In this document: positions 1 to 18,570 of the stretch, one piece after another
Position numbering within the stretch: the stretch's first letter is position 1
Layout: every line of letters begins with the position of its first letter
From: Amoeboaphelidium protococcarum
Lineage: Eukaryota > Aphelidiomycota > Aphelidea
Reading direction: 5' to 3'
NCBI GenBank assembly: GCA_023515745.1
Contig: JALECJ010000257.1
Location: 2,730,687-2,794,686 of the forward strand
Length of the DNA: 64,000 bases
Notes under the pieces: model-generated
Told to the model about the DNA's origin: nothing
The model's database searches: none
What the model saw: the letters and a program-made list of their open reading frames with translations, nothing else
Position numbers and translations under genes: made by a program

Positions 1-2
1 AA

Positions 3-74
3 GACGCATTCTTAGTCTGTGATGGCATTCTGCGACTATACGAAGACTTGAAATAGATAATGAAGTCTGCGTGA
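3..74 (+). CDS. Possible C-terminal end of a gene cut by the window edge
   Basis: An open frame runs in from the left edge and ends at TGA 72-74. It encodes about 23 residues (starting DAFLVCDGILRLYEDL) with one TAG read as Gln. The composition is protein-like and it would converge on the CHD1 gene, whose stop lies 80 bases on. The length is far too short to identify a family, and chance frames are common under this code, so this is only a candidate. Confidence 0.3.
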
Positions 75-153
75 ATGAATAAACACTATAAAACTGTAAC
101 AACTTGCAAAAAGAAGTCCTTTATAATGTAAGAGATAATGCACTTTTATATAT

Positions 154-4711
<4,558 letters not shown>

Positions 4712-4960
4712 GCTTATACTTTACACAATTCTAAATATTCAAAATACTAATCACGTCAATTAAAAAAAATATTCCAACTTGTAATGCAGCCAGTGATATG
4801 TGAATGAACAAAATGATAAGGAAGAGTTAGAACGTTGTGATGATTTGGAAGAGAAAAGATTTCAGAACAATTTCGGTTAAAGAGAAAGATTCTGGACGCC
4901 ACAATGAAGAGAGACATGCAGGATAATATATAGTGTACACTACAATGATCATCGTCATCA

Positions 4961-6093
4961 TCATCGTCTTGCGTGTCTATCACTGATTAGAGGAGACCGA
5001 GAGCGGCGGCGTTCATGAGAAGAAGTCGGCGGATGAGGAGGTGGTGGCTACTGAGAGTAATCAACGAACCTGCTTGGATAGTCTTATGACTAGCGGTACT
5101 GTTGTCGATGGTCATAATCACTTTAATAATAAGCGGAATCTTGGTACTGATCGTGATAGCCATATCCTGTATGCGAATACTGATTAGGAGCAGCACCATA
5201 CGGGCGATACCGACTGTTATCTCTGTCTCTTTACTTATATCTGCGCCCACTATCGTTGTGACTATCACTTTTACGTGCACGCTTACTCATAGACCTTGAA
5301 TAGATATCATCCATCTTCTGATTCTCTCGCTCATATCGATTACTCACACTCTACACGTACCGATCATCATAAGCCTCAGCAGACCAGTTTTTAGAAGCCG
5401 TCAATTTATGACCATCTAGACTGATGCCATCGACAAATGTCTTATACTTGCGCCTGGTTATTGCCAGATACGCATCCATGGCATCCTGTTCATTCTCGAA
5501 TACAACAAGACTTCTACCTTGGAAGCGACCAGCACGGTTCTTCTACAGTTCACACTTGGAGATGACACCGAATTGAGACAGTAAACTCTTAACTCTATCC
5601 ACAGATACATCAACCGGTAGATTAGAAATGATAAGAGGGTACCCTGAACGTCGCGCGCCTTTACTGCTATCACGCCTAGACATTTATTGTGACTAAGGTC
5701 TTGATGAGTGAGCATTAAGCTCGTAATCGTCTTCATAATCATCAATCGACTCGGCAGATGTTTTAGCAGACACCACATTTGACATGGTAGGAAAGTCATC
5801 CTCCAGCGGGAAATAATCGTCAACATCATTATATGAACTGACCACTGGCAGCGGTTAATCTTCAGTACTATTATCTTTCACATTGGAATACTCCTCTTGA
5901 TCGTAAGACTTCAACTTTGTTGCAGCAGATGGACTCTACCTTTCATCAAATGTAGACTTGTTTGCAGGTGGTGGAGGATGAGGAGCAACAGAGGTAGAGG
6001 GAGTGAACGAGAGATTAAATGCCTACACTAAAATAATATTGACATGTGAACCGCATCTAAAGCACTAAAATTTACCGCTGAGATTGGATCCAT
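4961..6093 (-). CDS. RRM-domain RNA-binding protein with RS-type tail
   Basis: The start at 6093 gives a six-codon first exon (MDPISA), a 53-nt intron at 6023-6075, then one long exon. A Pro/Ser-rich and acidic N-terminal half precedes a single RRM (PLIISNLPVDVSVDRVKSLL, RNP1-like GRSLVVFEN). The C-terminal half is rich in Arg, Ser, Tyr and Gln and ends RRRSRSPLISDRHARR before TGA 4961-4963. The layout resembles the ALY/REF-like or SR-related mRNA-binding proteins used in mRNP packaging and export, but I cannot name an ortholog. Several Gln residues in the tail are TAA or TAG. It shares an upstream region of about 210 bp with NOP10. Confidence 0.8.
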
Positions 6094-6305
6094 AGCGGGA
6101 GATGAGAAAACTTGATTGACGCGAGCGGTCGGTTAATGAGAGAAAAGGTTCCGCAGCCGGAGAGCATTCTCCTGATCTCTCAACCGAAACTATTCAATGT
6201 GACTCGCTTCGACCATTTCCCGGTGAAAATTGATCAACAATTGTATTTCAGTTTTTCCCAATTTAATACATCCACATAGAAGAGATATAGCTATTTAAAG
6301 GAAAA

Positions 6306-6497
6306 ATGTTTTTAATGTATTATGAAGAGAATGGGCGTCGCGTTTATACGCTCAAGAAGACAACCAAGGATGGCCTGAATACAAAGTCTGCTCACCCAGC
6401 GAGATTTAGTCCTGATGACAAGTACAGCAGACACCGATACACGATCAAGAAGAGATTTAATCTGCTGCCGTACACTACCGCCGCTGCTTCTCAATGA
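6306..6497 (+). CDS. NOP10: H/ACA ribonucleoprotein subunit NOP10
   Basis: This is a 63-residue protein, the usual NOP10 size. It has the diagnostic VYTLKK near the N-terminus and [17 protein letters not shown] in the middle, followed by TIKKRF. NOP10 binds the pseudouridine synthase dyskerin/Cbf5 in box H/ACA snoRNPs and is needed for rRNA pseudouridylation. It is a single exon ending in TGA. An earlier in-frame methionine is absent, so the start is unambiguous. Confidence 0.97.
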   Translation: MFLMYYEENGRRVYTLKKTTKDGLNTKSAHPARFSPDDKYSRHRYTIKKRFNLLPYTTAAASQ

Positions 6498-6649
6498 TAT
6501 CGCATTGTGTTTTGAATAGAATTTAATTCATTTATTTGTCAAGTTAACGTGTTATAGTTTAAATTTCACAAATAATCAGAATAGATTTTATTGTTGTACC
6601 GTCTATCAGATCAAACGTGTAAAAGAAGTAATATCTGATGCCGTGTTAA

Positions 6650-7489
6650 TCAGATGGCATCAGTACCGCAGCATTTCTTGTACTTTTTACCGGAGCCGCA
6701 GTTACACACGTCATTTCGACCTTGCACAGCCGTCTTCTTATTCTTGGCCGAATTGATGACCACATTGTCACCCAACAAGTCTTTCGCCAGCTTCTGCAGA
6801 TTCGCCTCCTATCTCAATTCAAACTGACGCGCCTCTCGCTCCGTGGTCGGGAAACCATTCTCCAGGCGGACAATTAGCTCATTCAGCAGCTCTTCGCTCT
6901 GGTTCAGCTTGTTCTTGAGCATTCTCACAATGAATTAGTCAGAATCAACCTTGATGTCCGGATTCTTATCTGCCATCTTTTGCGATGATGTCTCCAGTAC
7001 ATGCTGAGGATGTGATTTGAACGTCAATTTGAAATCACCCATCGCACTCCAGATAAGTCTATTAAAATCTTCAGAGTCTTCATACTCAATGGTGGTGTTA
7101 CCGGGACACAGATCCAACTACATGGTCTGCACACTAGTTCCCTTCTGGACCAAGACACTAACATTACCCTCACATTTCCACACCTCTAGAGTATGAGTGA
7201 TGATTCTGCCAGCGAGACTGATACTGAAGTTTTTACATCCTTCCACAAATATCTTGGTGCAGGTGATATCAGATGCGAAAGTGTACTTTACATCGTGACA
7301 GTCTTTAAAATATACAGTATGCTCATGCTTTATCTCATTGCTTGTAAAATGCTTTTCCACACCCTTCTCAGCGGTAACTAAAAACTTAGATTGCGGATTA
7401 GCACCCTTAGCCAAAGCACCAGGCAGAGGAAGACCAGTTCCCAATTGAGAGTTGATTAATTTAAGATTCTTATCCACCATATTATCCAA
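6650..7489 (-). CDS. C-CAP/cofactor-C-like domain protein with C-terminal SEC-C zinc motif
   Basis: The protein has 279 residues and no intron. Residues about 50-165 repeat short beta strands around Cys and aromatic residues (VYFKDCHDVKYTF, IFVEGCKNFSISL, LEVWKCEGNVSVLV), the pattern of the beta-helical C-CAP/cofactor C fold of cyclase-associated proteins. A charged helical stretch follows. The last 20 residues (RNDVCNCGSGKKYKKCCG) form a SEC-C zinc-binding motif, as found at the end of bacterial SecA. The CAP part suggests binding of actin or tubulin cofactors, but the usual N-terminal cyclase-binding and WH2 parts are missing. The combination is unusual and function cannot be inferred safely. 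TAG at 7118-7120 is read as Gln. Confidence 0.75.
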
Positions 7490-7767
7490 GTATTATTGTT
7501 GTTAAAATTAGTTGCAGATTAATTGAGCCAGAATTCAAGACGAAACGAGCAATTACAATTAAAGTGAAGAGACTGTTAAGAACACCAATTTAAAGGAAAG
7601 AAGTCGGCGAGCGAGATCTCTGTCGGCGTTGAGGGATCTTTTCAAGGCGCTTGACGATAGATAAGTGCGCCACATTTTATATTTTGATCGAGAGGAGATT
7701 GACCATTCAACTCTTTATAAAATAATAATTACATGACAGCATTATCTATTACTTTATTTACAGTAAT

Positions 7768-9312
7768 TCAAAGACGCGAAATTAAAGATTCATTCTGAAC
7801 GAGTGAGAATGCCACAAGTTTGTACTTTAATTCTCTTCCAGCCTTGTCTTGCTTTGATGGTTGCCATTCGTTATATGCGTTTGATAGGCGAGACATGGCC
7901 GATGGTTTCAACTTCTGAAACAGGTACTTGATCATAAATGACACAGCATAACCACCAGGATTGGGGATGGACATTTATCGATCATCCATAATATTATCAG
8001 ATGATTTCTCTGGCTTGAACGGATAGAGTGTCACAGCAACTGATCGAACGGGCTGAGAGAGCGCGGCGACTTTCATGAAATGATCGTAAACAGCTTGATC
8101 TTCATAAATTTTTGAATGCTCATTCCCAGAGTACAAGTTCCCTTAAAAGTAATCAGCACATGAAATACTAATCATTGGTAGAATATTATAATCAACGAGG
8201 CCCAAGTTCCGTCGGCTGATTAAAGTCTCAACCAGCTACACTGGGAATGGTTCAATCTAATAATCTCTGTTGAATGATATCCGCTTCAATGATTACTCAG
8301 ACAGGTACATGTATCGTTAGATATTCGGATGGTCAAAAGACCATAAAAGCGATGAATGATGTGGTACAACTTCATCGAGCCAGCTAGCAATACAAATCAA
8401 TTAGAGCCCACTTTCAAGCAGCCAGCAAAGTGCAGACACGTACTATAAATGAATATCCTCGACTGGTTCCTCATTATGGGTACATTATTCTATAGATTTA
8501 CGAGTGACCAGCGACGTTTCACAAAATTGAAACAATTCACGCGCGGCTTCCGTTTCAACGTATTTCACGACGAGATTACCGCGCAATGTCGTATATGGTC
8601 CGTGTAGAATTCCCGCTAGACTAACCAGGACGCAATCACTCAAACGCAAATCAATTATACGCCTCCTGGCAAGTTCATATAATAATAGTAGAGACACTAC
8701 GGCGCCTTGGCTATGACCTGCGATGATGATTTTGTCAGCTTTACCCAGTGCGGCGACGTAAGAATCATCATTGAGAATCTATTCCAAAGACATAGACACC
8801 CTCTCCCTCACCGATAGACCATGGGTGGATAAAGCTACTTCAGTAATATTCGCATCTTTAGCTAAATCCATACCGTGTAAACTATTCATCATTCCCGAGC
8901 AGAGTTTCTCTGAAGTTCCCAAAAGTTCGCCAAATATTGTCTGCACAATTCTAGTCTACGGAAACCAGCCATGAATACCGATAATTACCAGGTTCCTTAC
9001 TTTATTTCTTTACTTGTACACTATACCTGGTGCGGGACTCTCGCGTACAGGTTCTTAATCGGTGGTGAGACTTTTGGTACCGTAGAGTCTCTCGCTTACA
9101 AAGTCAAATTTCCGAGACAACCATTAAGACCAGCTTTATTACTATCGAGACTAATAATGAGAGATGCGGTACGTTCCATCAAAATCAGTTTAAGTTGCAA
9201 CAGAGGATCTCTTACCATCATCATTACCATCATAATCATCGCTCTTACCCCATCCATTCAATCTCTATCTGTTTCCCAATTTCTCATCATAAGGAGGAAG
9301 TATAAGTGACAT
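7768..9312 (-). CDS. Alpha/beta hydrolase, fungal-type lipase-like protein
   Basis: This encodes 514 residues in one exon. A Ser/Gln-rich N-terminus precedes a strand VIIGIHGWFP (oxyanion-hole HG) and the nucleophile elbow IIAGHSQGAVV (GxSxG, Ser about residue 238). Later segments include HPNIQRYMYL and NLYSGNEHSKIYED, which I recall from a conserved fungal family of putative serine hydrolases. Its substrate is not known to me. The catalytic Asp may lie in IASWLDEVVP and the His in GNEHSK; both are inference. The gene is divergent from AACS with 240 bp between the starts. An alternative frame beginning at 9553 overlaps AACS and is not used. Confidence 0.8.
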
Positions 9313-9552
9313 TTTACAACAACGTATCTACGATGTAAGATGATGGCGCACAATGTAAAAGCGACCGCTACTGTTGACGCGATAAAAATTCAGAGATTGC
9401 CAAGTTGAAACGCCACACGAATTCTCTCCTTTCCGTCTTCCCATCTCCCTTACTGGTTGGTAGTATTGTAAAAGGCATCATTATTCTACCATTGTCATAC
9501 TGCGGTATATTGCCATCTTTGAAATTGGTTAAGAGGAATTGAGTTTGAATCA

Positions 9553-11679
9553 ATGCCGGTTGTTAGCATGGAAGAAGAGTCTGAGCACCTGAATTTCAAT
9601 CCTAAAGCTGTTCATACACCTTCTGATCAGGATGTTTAGAAAGCTTCCATCACCCAGTTTATGGATAAGGTGTCTTTATAGTTCAAGGTTAATCTTAAGA
9701 GTTATGAAGATTTGTACTAGTGGTCAGTGTAAAATGTAGAGTAGTTTTGGATGGCTGTCTGGGAGCATTTTGACATCATTCACTCTGGTGAGATTGACTT
9801 TGTGCTAGAACATGATCGTATTGCAGATTTGCCATCTTGGTTTGGTGGTGTTTAGTTAAATTACGCTGAGAATGCGTTGAGATGGACTGATTAGGATCGT
9901 CTTGCTGTTATCGCCACTGGAGAGTCTATGAAATGGGAAAAGTAGATGAGTTATGCAGAGTTGCGTCAGAGTGTATTCAGATTGGCTACTTATCTACGGG
10001 ATGATCTGCAAATCCAGGTTGGTGATACAGTAGTTGGGTATGTTCCTAATTGTGTCGAGGCCGTTGTTGCTTTTCTGGCTTGTGCTTCAATTGGTGCCAT
10101 ATGGAGTGCAGCTTCTTGTGATTTTGGAGTTACTGCAGTGTTGGATAGATTTATACAGATTTAGCCTAAAGTCATATTCTCTGTGAATGCCGTGGTGTAC
10201 AATAATAAAACTCATGATAATATGAAGAAGTTGGGTGAAATTTGCACTGGACTCTAATCATCACTCAAGTGCTTGGTGTTGATTGATTTTGTTGCAGATT
10301 AACCACCATAAACTGTACAGTTGTAGTAATAGCTATCTTCTCATGTGAAGATTGTTAATTGGAAAAGTATACTGAACACGCCTGCTTCATAAAATATAGA
10401 ATCGTTTAATTATGCTCGAGTTCCATTTGGACATCCGCTGTATATTTTATATTCATCTGGGACAACTGGATAGCCAAAGTGTATAACACATGGACATGGT
10501 GGTCCTTTATTGTAACATTTGAAAGAGCATGTTTTACATTCTGATATGAGAAGGGATGATGTATTTTTCTAGTTTACCACCACGGGATGGATGATGTGGA
10601 ACTGGCTAGTCAGCGGTCTTCTGGTGGGATGCACAATTGTTTTGTATGATGGTTCTCCGTTTATTCCGGATGGATTTGCTCTGTTTTAATTGTGTGAAAA
10701 GTATAAAGTTTCACGGTTCGGTACATCTGCCAAGTTCATATAAAGTTGTCAAGATATGAAGGTGCATCCTCTGGAAAAGTACCCGATGTAGCACTTGAAG
10801 ACTATATTCTCTACTGGATCTCCTCTTCTACCGCATAACTACGATTTCATATTAGACTAGATTAAGCCGAATATATAGATTGCCAGTATCACTGGAGGCA
10901 CTGATATTGTAAGTCTCTTTGCCGGTAACTGTTGTATTTTGCCAGTGTACAAAGGAGAGATTTAATGTCGATGTCTTGGAATGGCCGTTGAGTCTTGGAC
11001 TGATAGTAATAGTAATGATGAGTAAAAGGATTAATCAAACGATACTCAAATCATCCGTTTTCCTATTAATGGGAGTGTATCCAGTGTGCAAGGACTTTCT
11101 GGAGATCTTGTGTGTACTAAACCGTTTCCTTGCATGCCTGTGAAATTTTGGGGAGATGATGCCCAGAATTCCAAGTATAGAGATGCGTATTTCAGTCAGT
11201 ATTAGAATGTCTGGTACCACGGAGACTATGTATGGATCAACCCGGTGACTAAGGGTGTAATAATGTTGGGCCGCTCTGATGGCATTCTGAAACCTGCTGG
11301 TGTTAGATTTGGTAGTGCTGAGCTATATAACGTGGTGGAGAAACAATTCAAAGCAGAAGTTGCCGACTCGCTGGCTATTGGTTAGAGAAGACATGGTGAT
11401 ACGGATGAGCGGGTAGTACTATTCTTGAAATTAAATCCAGGTCAATAACTGGCAGATGACTTGCGTAACCGGATCAAGGCACAGATCAGAACTCAATTAA
11501 GTCCTCGTCACGTTCCAGCCTTCATCCTGCCAATAGATGACATTCCATATACTGTGAATGGAAAGAAGGTGGAGGTGGCCGTGAAGAAGATATTGAATGG
11601 ATAGTCTGTTACACCTTCAACCACTCTAGCTAATCCTGAGAGTCTCTTGCTGTACAAGAACATTAAAGAATTGCAATGA
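9553..11679 (+). CDS. AACS: Acetoacetyl-CoA synthetase
   Basis: A single exon encodes 708 residues, close to the 650-690 usual for the family. It is an adenylate-forming enzyme that activates acetoacetate to acetoacetyl-CoA in the cytosol, using ATP and CoA. The N-terminal ACAS domain is followed by LNYAENAL, the phosphate loop [32 protein letters not shown], the SITGGTDI adenine-binding motif, WYHGDYVWI and the C-terminal [16 protein letters not shown] with the catalytic Lys. These features fit acetoacetyl- rather than acetyl-CoA synthetase (Trp-Met-Met-Trp-Asn-Trp). Many internal TAA and TAG codons replace CAA and CAG. The stop is 62 bp from the convergent TDP1 stop. Confidence 0.95.
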
Positions 11680-11741
11680 GTGTATCGAAAAGGTGGATAT
11701 ATAGCCAAGTGTTAAATAAAATAGTGAATTATCAATAAGCA

Positions 11742-13445
11742 TCAACCATGATTAATCCTTCTTCCGAAAATGTCTGGATCTGGATGTGAGCCATTCCACG
11801 TCCACACTCTATCGCCAGGCTTGTACTTGGTCAAAGGCAAGTCGTACGGCAGAATCAAGGTGTCAAGCTATAAACCTTGTGCTGAATCAGCCATGATAAG
11901 AACACCCAACTCATAGCTTCGTATCATCAACTACACGCCATTCTTCTCAAGTTATCCCCATGCGGCTTTACTGAGATTAGCAGAAGTTAATAGGAACCAC
12001 TACGGTCGATACTTTTATCTCTAATCGCCATCTCCCACTTCACCATCTGTTTCCCGTATACGCGTAAATGTCTTTATATGTGGCATACACCTAGTACGGC
12101 CACTCAAAGACGCTTACCAAGAGTGCAACAATGGCTACATGTATCCCCTCTACTTGATCCAGTTCTTCTCATCGAATGGAATGGAACCTCCAGCATCGTA
12201 TCCCTCCAGACTATTTCTGACATTATCCACAGTGGGAAACACCAATTTCATATCACACTGCGAATTTTGTTTACTTAGAGCAGAGGTAAGTGTTGGTTTC
12301 TGTTTGCTCTGACTCGAGGATAAACTTGAGAGGAACTCACCAGTGAGCCAGCTGTCAGCGGATGCACCAAGACTTCCGATAGAGGACATTTAACAAATGA
12401 CAGAGTCTTTGCTGGCACAGGTCGCAATTTTCGTAGAATCATAATGAGCTTTCAATACCGCCCGCAACTTCATATGGCCGTACTTGTGTAAACTCTACCC
12501 GTTATGCCGACCTGGCACCGAGGCGATAAGATGAACGACATCGCAAGGGACCATATCAAACGTAGCTACTAGCTGTCTCAGACGAGAAGTCATTTACCCA
12601 TACGCTGCCAGATAGTCCAAGAAATCGCCCTCAAATCTACTTGACTAATCACCGTGTTATGCACCAGGTTTAGCCTTAAGTTGAAGCATAGGGGATCTCC
12701 ACAATGCCTAAGTTTTTAGTCTACACTCTCTATACTTATCAGAGATCTCAATGCGTAACAGTTAATATTCAATCGACAAAGGAAATCATACCCGTAATCA
12801 GTGCCATGTAAATTAGCAGTTGATATAACTATTTAGCATTACTAATACTCATTGAATAAAAGAACCATCATTTTGGTGTGATGAGTTCCATACGCGATTG
12901 GGAGCGGAGGACTATGACTTGTGACATTCTTATACCTCTGAGCTTGTTCCTACAAATTGATCATGACTAGCGATTTGCAGTATGAAATAAGCGTATTATA
13001 AGCTAGAAATACCTTGTATCTAGCAATACTCTCAGGTCTTCGCCAGCCATGGTACACCGTGACGGGGATCTTTGAACGAACGGCGGAAGGCAGATGCATC
13101 ATTAGCCAATCGAGATCAACTTCGAAATTGAATTGAAACATTTCGCATAACGTAACACCATCATTCTACATCATATCCTGGAATGTTAAAGATGATGACT
13201 AGGACTATATTGCGATAAAGACATACAGGATTTAAGAGTTGACTCATTGTCACAGCTTGCTGATTAAACTTGGCGGGTAGGGGATCAACTTTGGTAAAGT
13301 AGAATTACGAGTTGACATTACCACAGCTAGTTTGCTTTAACTTTTTCGCGCCACCACCACCAGAGCTTTAAGCCTCTGGCAATTCGTTATCATCGCTCCC
13401 TGTGAGGTCTATAACGTCTATATCTCGCGATCTCTTGCTGGTCAT
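11742..13445 (-). CDS. TDP1: Tyrosyl-DNA phosphodiesterase 1
   Basis: The product has 527 residues and two introns, 13178-13226 (49 nt, phase 0) and 12721-12791 (71 nt, phase 2). TDP1 hydrolyses the bond between a topoisomerase I tyrosine and DNA 3' ends during nuclear repair. Both halves of the phospholipase-D-like active site are visible: HHTKMMVL (first HxK, about residue 176) and [10 protein letters not shown] (second HxK, about residue 415). Other family marks are [40 protein letters not shown] and the end [20 protein letters not shown]. The N-terminus is short and Ser/Gly-rich, probably regulatory. The spliced length is a multiple of three. Confidence 0.95.
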
Positions 13446-13567
13446 ATTGTAAGTTTCCTCGCTAATCAAATGTAAATCAAAAAATTTTCATTAAAACTGA
13501 AAGAGAAAAAAGGACACGGCACAAAGTAGAGAGGTTTCCGTGACAAATATTCAACGTGATTGATTAT

Positions 13568-14482
13568 TCAAAGTTCATTCTCTATAGCATTGACCAAAGC
13601 TTTCTAACGCTGCGTTGTTAACTGATTCTCATGGACACGCTTCAAAGTTCTAGAGTCAATCCACCAGTGGCGCCCAGAGGAATTCTCGGCAGCCTCAGTC
13701 AACTTTGACAATGGCGGCGTCATCAATGGCTTCGGTTCAGTGGATAAGCACTTGTCGATAGCCTCATTCAGTTGATCCATGTTGGTAATGAAAGATCCGC
13801 TGACGCTAGCAAGACCACTTAACGCCTACTTAACTTTTATCTCAGCGCGCATCTATCGCTTATCCATCTCTGCACGCGCCTTAACCGCTCTATGCATATA
13901 ATCAGTGATTAGACACACGGCGCGATTTTCTGCATCTGCCAACAAGTTCTCATTTTACTACTGCTCTTCAGCTTTCTAAGTACGCGAACGCTCCTCGTTC
14001 AAACTCTTTAACTGTTTTTAGCCATTAAGCTCAAGCTATTGCTGCTTATCAAGAATCGACTAAATCTCGCTCTTGTACTTTAGCCTTGTCAATTCGACGC
14101 GCTATTTGTAATCATCCACAACGGTGGGGCTCATCAGAGGAGTAAATTGATCATCTCCATTACTAGCGATATCACCAGCAACAGGTTCCTAATTCTGAGT
14201 GTCATTCGCTGTGATTAGAACATCACTAATATTCTATTCAGCCTCTTGCACCATCTACTATAATCTCAACTAACGATCGCGGACGTGTTTTTATGCCTAT
14301 ATTCGCTTCTACAGACGCGCCGGTACCCAAGGCAGGCGATCCTTATCAAGCGCGTAATCTGCATTCTCTTTGAAACCTGGACTGAACAACTTTTACACAT
14401 TCTCTTCAGCTTTAGATAGCGGCACTCCTGTTATAGGAGGGTGAATCGTCATAGAACGGCGTGTGATAACAGATCGCAACAT
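13568..14482 (-). CDS. Mitochondrial ribosomal small-subunit protein mS26-like (PET123 family)
   Basis: The protein has 304 residues from the Met at 14482 (MLRSVITRRS, basic and presequence-like). An in-frame Met at 14608 would add 42 residues but would reach into the divergent promoter of KRR1, so I prefer the inner start. A long charged helix (VVDDYKQRVELTRLKYKSEI and onward) is followed by GSFITNMDQLNEAIDKCLS and then GRHWWIDSRTLKR. This order and spacing recall mS26: a helical Arg/Glu-rich body, then FITxxNLxxxI, then a Trp-containing end. It would bind the mitoribosome small subunit. The assignment is from memory of the pattern, so moderate. Confidence 0.55.
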
Positions 14483-14861
14483 TTTCTGGTATTTCAACTC
14501 TTTGCCTGACTGATTGGTATTACGATTAAAAAATTGAAAGTGCGCGAAAGAGTATAGCTTGTTGATCTGTATTTTAACCGTGCAGAGAAACTTGATATAG
14601 GCTTGCATTTAAAATATCGCAATTTATCTTGCCAGTATAGGATAATTGGTTTAAAACATTCGTTTTCATTTATTATCAATGGTTTCAATATAATATTCGA
14701 TCTAGTGGTGAACATTTCAGACAGTCTACTTATCATCGTCTGAGATCTTCTCATTGAGGCAACTTCTTTGATTCGTTTTCATTCAGGTCACTTTACTTAC
14801 TGTTACCTTATTATTTAGTGATCTTAAACTTACGTGGCGTTAAGAGTCATTAGTACTAAGA

Positions 14862-16040
<1,179 letters not shown>

Positions 16041-16204
16041 GTATTAAACCCGTTAAAAGTATTCACTCGTACAATACGCTTACACTTTCATTAATTCAAA
16101 AAAGCAGAGAGAGACACATAGATACACTTTACATTTTTCAGAAACTTATCATTAATCTTCTTAATGTTCAGCTCTGTCTGATAAACAACTCAATCTCCAT
16201 CAAG

Positions 16205-18034
16205 TCAAGCCACAGAAGACAGTGCTCGGCTTGAGAAGAACTTAACATCAGCATCACCATCTTCAGAGCTCATCTTTGCCAATACCGGCTTTACCTCAGT
16301 TGCGAGACTATTAGCCACGTTTGCATCCTTCTTCAATATTGGAACAACAGTTTCTAGAGCCTTGGCACAATTGAAGCGGATATTAGGCACTGGGTCCTTG
16401 CACAGGGTGAGCAGAGTCGGCAAAATATCACTCTTGACCACATCAGGACTCATAGCCGTGGAGAGAGTGGTCAGTGCAAATAGAGTGGTCAGACGGTAGG
16501 TGAACACAAGATGTGATGCATTAGGCAGAATCTTTGGCAGGATATTCTTTCTGGCCCAGTCTGAACCAAATGCCTCAGCCAAACGTCTCAAATTATTAGT
16601 GGCAGCCTCACGAATAGACCAGATGGGGTCATTCAACCAGCTCATACACATACTGGACAGTTGGTCATCAAAGAACTGAATACCCAACTACTTGGCCAGC
16701 AATGGGATAAACTCAATGATGGCCAAACGCACACGCCACTGCTTATCTTCAGACAACTCGACGATAGCTGGCAACAATGACTGCGACAGAGCCTCAATTC
16801 CAATCACAGAGTTCACATTCTCCAACTTGCTGATGATATTCAAACGCACGTCCGGAAACTCATCCTTCAAAGCTTGCAAAAATAGAGGCAGCAAGTGTTC
16901 AGAAGTGTTCTCCTTGCCCAACACCGGGGCCAGACCACTTATCTGCAGTGCAATTGCAGCTCTTACATGCTATGAACCATCAGTGACCAACTCCTTGACA
17001 CACGGTAGAATCTTCTCCAGCACCACAGATGGTTCTATTAGAGCACAATATCCAGGAAGCTGACTAGCGGCAGAGGTTCTCACCTCAGCTTCAGGATCTT
17101 TCAAGATTCGCACAAAAGCCGGAGTCAAATCTTCAGCAGTAAGCTGCTTTCCAACTGCATTCGCCAAGCGGACAAACTTCTCAGCAATTATATATCTCAC
17201 ACGCCAGCTCTTATCATTATACAGACTGCGCAATGTACCGGCCAAATGAGTCTTGGTCTCATCATTAGTCAGGAGTTCAGCGATACAAACACCTGCTTCC
17301 ACAGTCAATAATCTAACTGAGTCCTAATCATCTTGAGACAGATTGGCGTACAATGGAATAAAATCTTTGATAAGATTAGCCTTCTGGATAACCTTCATAA
17401 ACGAGCCAAAATGGGTAGCCGCAGCACGACGAACCATTGGAGTATCATCCTTACAGAGTTGACTGAATAGAGCACGCAACTCCTCCTACTATCCAGGATT
17501 AGCCTTCTGGTATATGGAAGAGTAAATTGCACATGCAGACGTACGGCTAGTAAACCAGTCACCAGATGTCAGACGCTTCAGCATTGGCAAGTAGAAACGT
17601 TCAACCTGGTCAGCACTGAGCACAACAGCCACCTTATTGATGGACTCTGCAGCCTTGTCTCTCACAACAGTCTCCTCGATGGTGGCCAGGTGTTCAAGAG
17701 GCGACAGGAGGACATGGGCAAACTGAGCACCACCAATATAGTCTATCAAGTTGGCAATCTCCTCAGCCAGAGCCTGCAACACTTCATCTTCATCATCAAT
17801 AGACTCTTCCAAGAAGGGAACCAGCTCATCTCTAGCCCTATCGACACCCAAAGCTAGAGCAATAGTTCCCAGTCTACGGATGGCATTGAGGCGGTAGGTG
17901 ACCTCCTCATGCTTCAACTCATCAATCAACACTGCAATCGGGTACAGAGCCTCGTCGTTCTACCCAGTCTACATGGCATCACTGTTCAAATTATAGTTGC
18001 TGTTTGAGCCATTATCAGATTACTCAACATTCAT
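16205..18034 (-). CDS. PPP2R1A: Protein phosphatase 2A 65-kDa scaffold (A) subunit
   Basis: A single exon encodes 609 residues, near the 590 usual for the family. About 15 HEAT repeats fill the protein after a Ser/Asn-rich N-terminus of 35 residues (first repeat [20 protein letters not shown]). Typical repeats include [28 protein letters not shown] and [16 protein letters not shown]. The scaffold holds the catalytic subunit through its C-terminal repeats and the B regulatory subunits through its N-terminal ones. Its intra-repeat loops are very well conserved here. Internal TAG codons fall at Gln positions, for example just before EELRALFSQ. Confidence 0.96.
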
Positions 18035-18570
18035 TTTCTTTAAAATAAGTATGACTATAAACAATAGCAATATGCTTCTTTATACTCGTTTACTGTCAAT
18101 GTATTTTTTATCAAAATATAACAGAGGAAATCGAAATCTGAACGTACGACTGAAGAGAAGAAAATATTACCGTAAACAGTCGAGGAGGAGAAGAAGACCA
18201 AAATGCGGAAACGGCTAGGAAAAGAAGAAGAAACGTGGTGAAGTAAATAGAAACGTAACACAAAGCGACAGAGAAACGGCAACAACAAATTCTTTCAGAT
18301 GCAACGGACAGATTGACGTGCTTGTGATTAGGTCTTCAATGCGTTGAACGAGGATGAGAAAGAGTCTGCCGATCCAAGGGGGTCACTTTTTTGTTAAGCG
18401 GCGGCATAAGAGGGTATAATTTCGTGTGCATCAACACAAAACAGTACATTAAGGAGCCAGTACTAAGGCTTAAAATGCCAAATAATCATAGCAAGATATA
18501 TGACAATAATTGAGTTAAAAAAACAGACACAGTATTATCTTTCCAAATAGAATTAAAAGGCGGCGATGTT
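18035..18570. other. Intergenic region upstream of PP2A
   Basis: I see no convincing gene in these 536 bases. Purine-rich tracts around 18140-18240 give Lys/Arg-rich shadow frames on the plus strand. The left part must hold the PP2A promoter. Confidence 0.5.

Noticed and set aside
9368-9553. Minus-strand frame overlapping the start of AACS
   Set aside because: It is out of frame with the hydrolase, and the hydrolase already has a complete single-exon frame from 9312.
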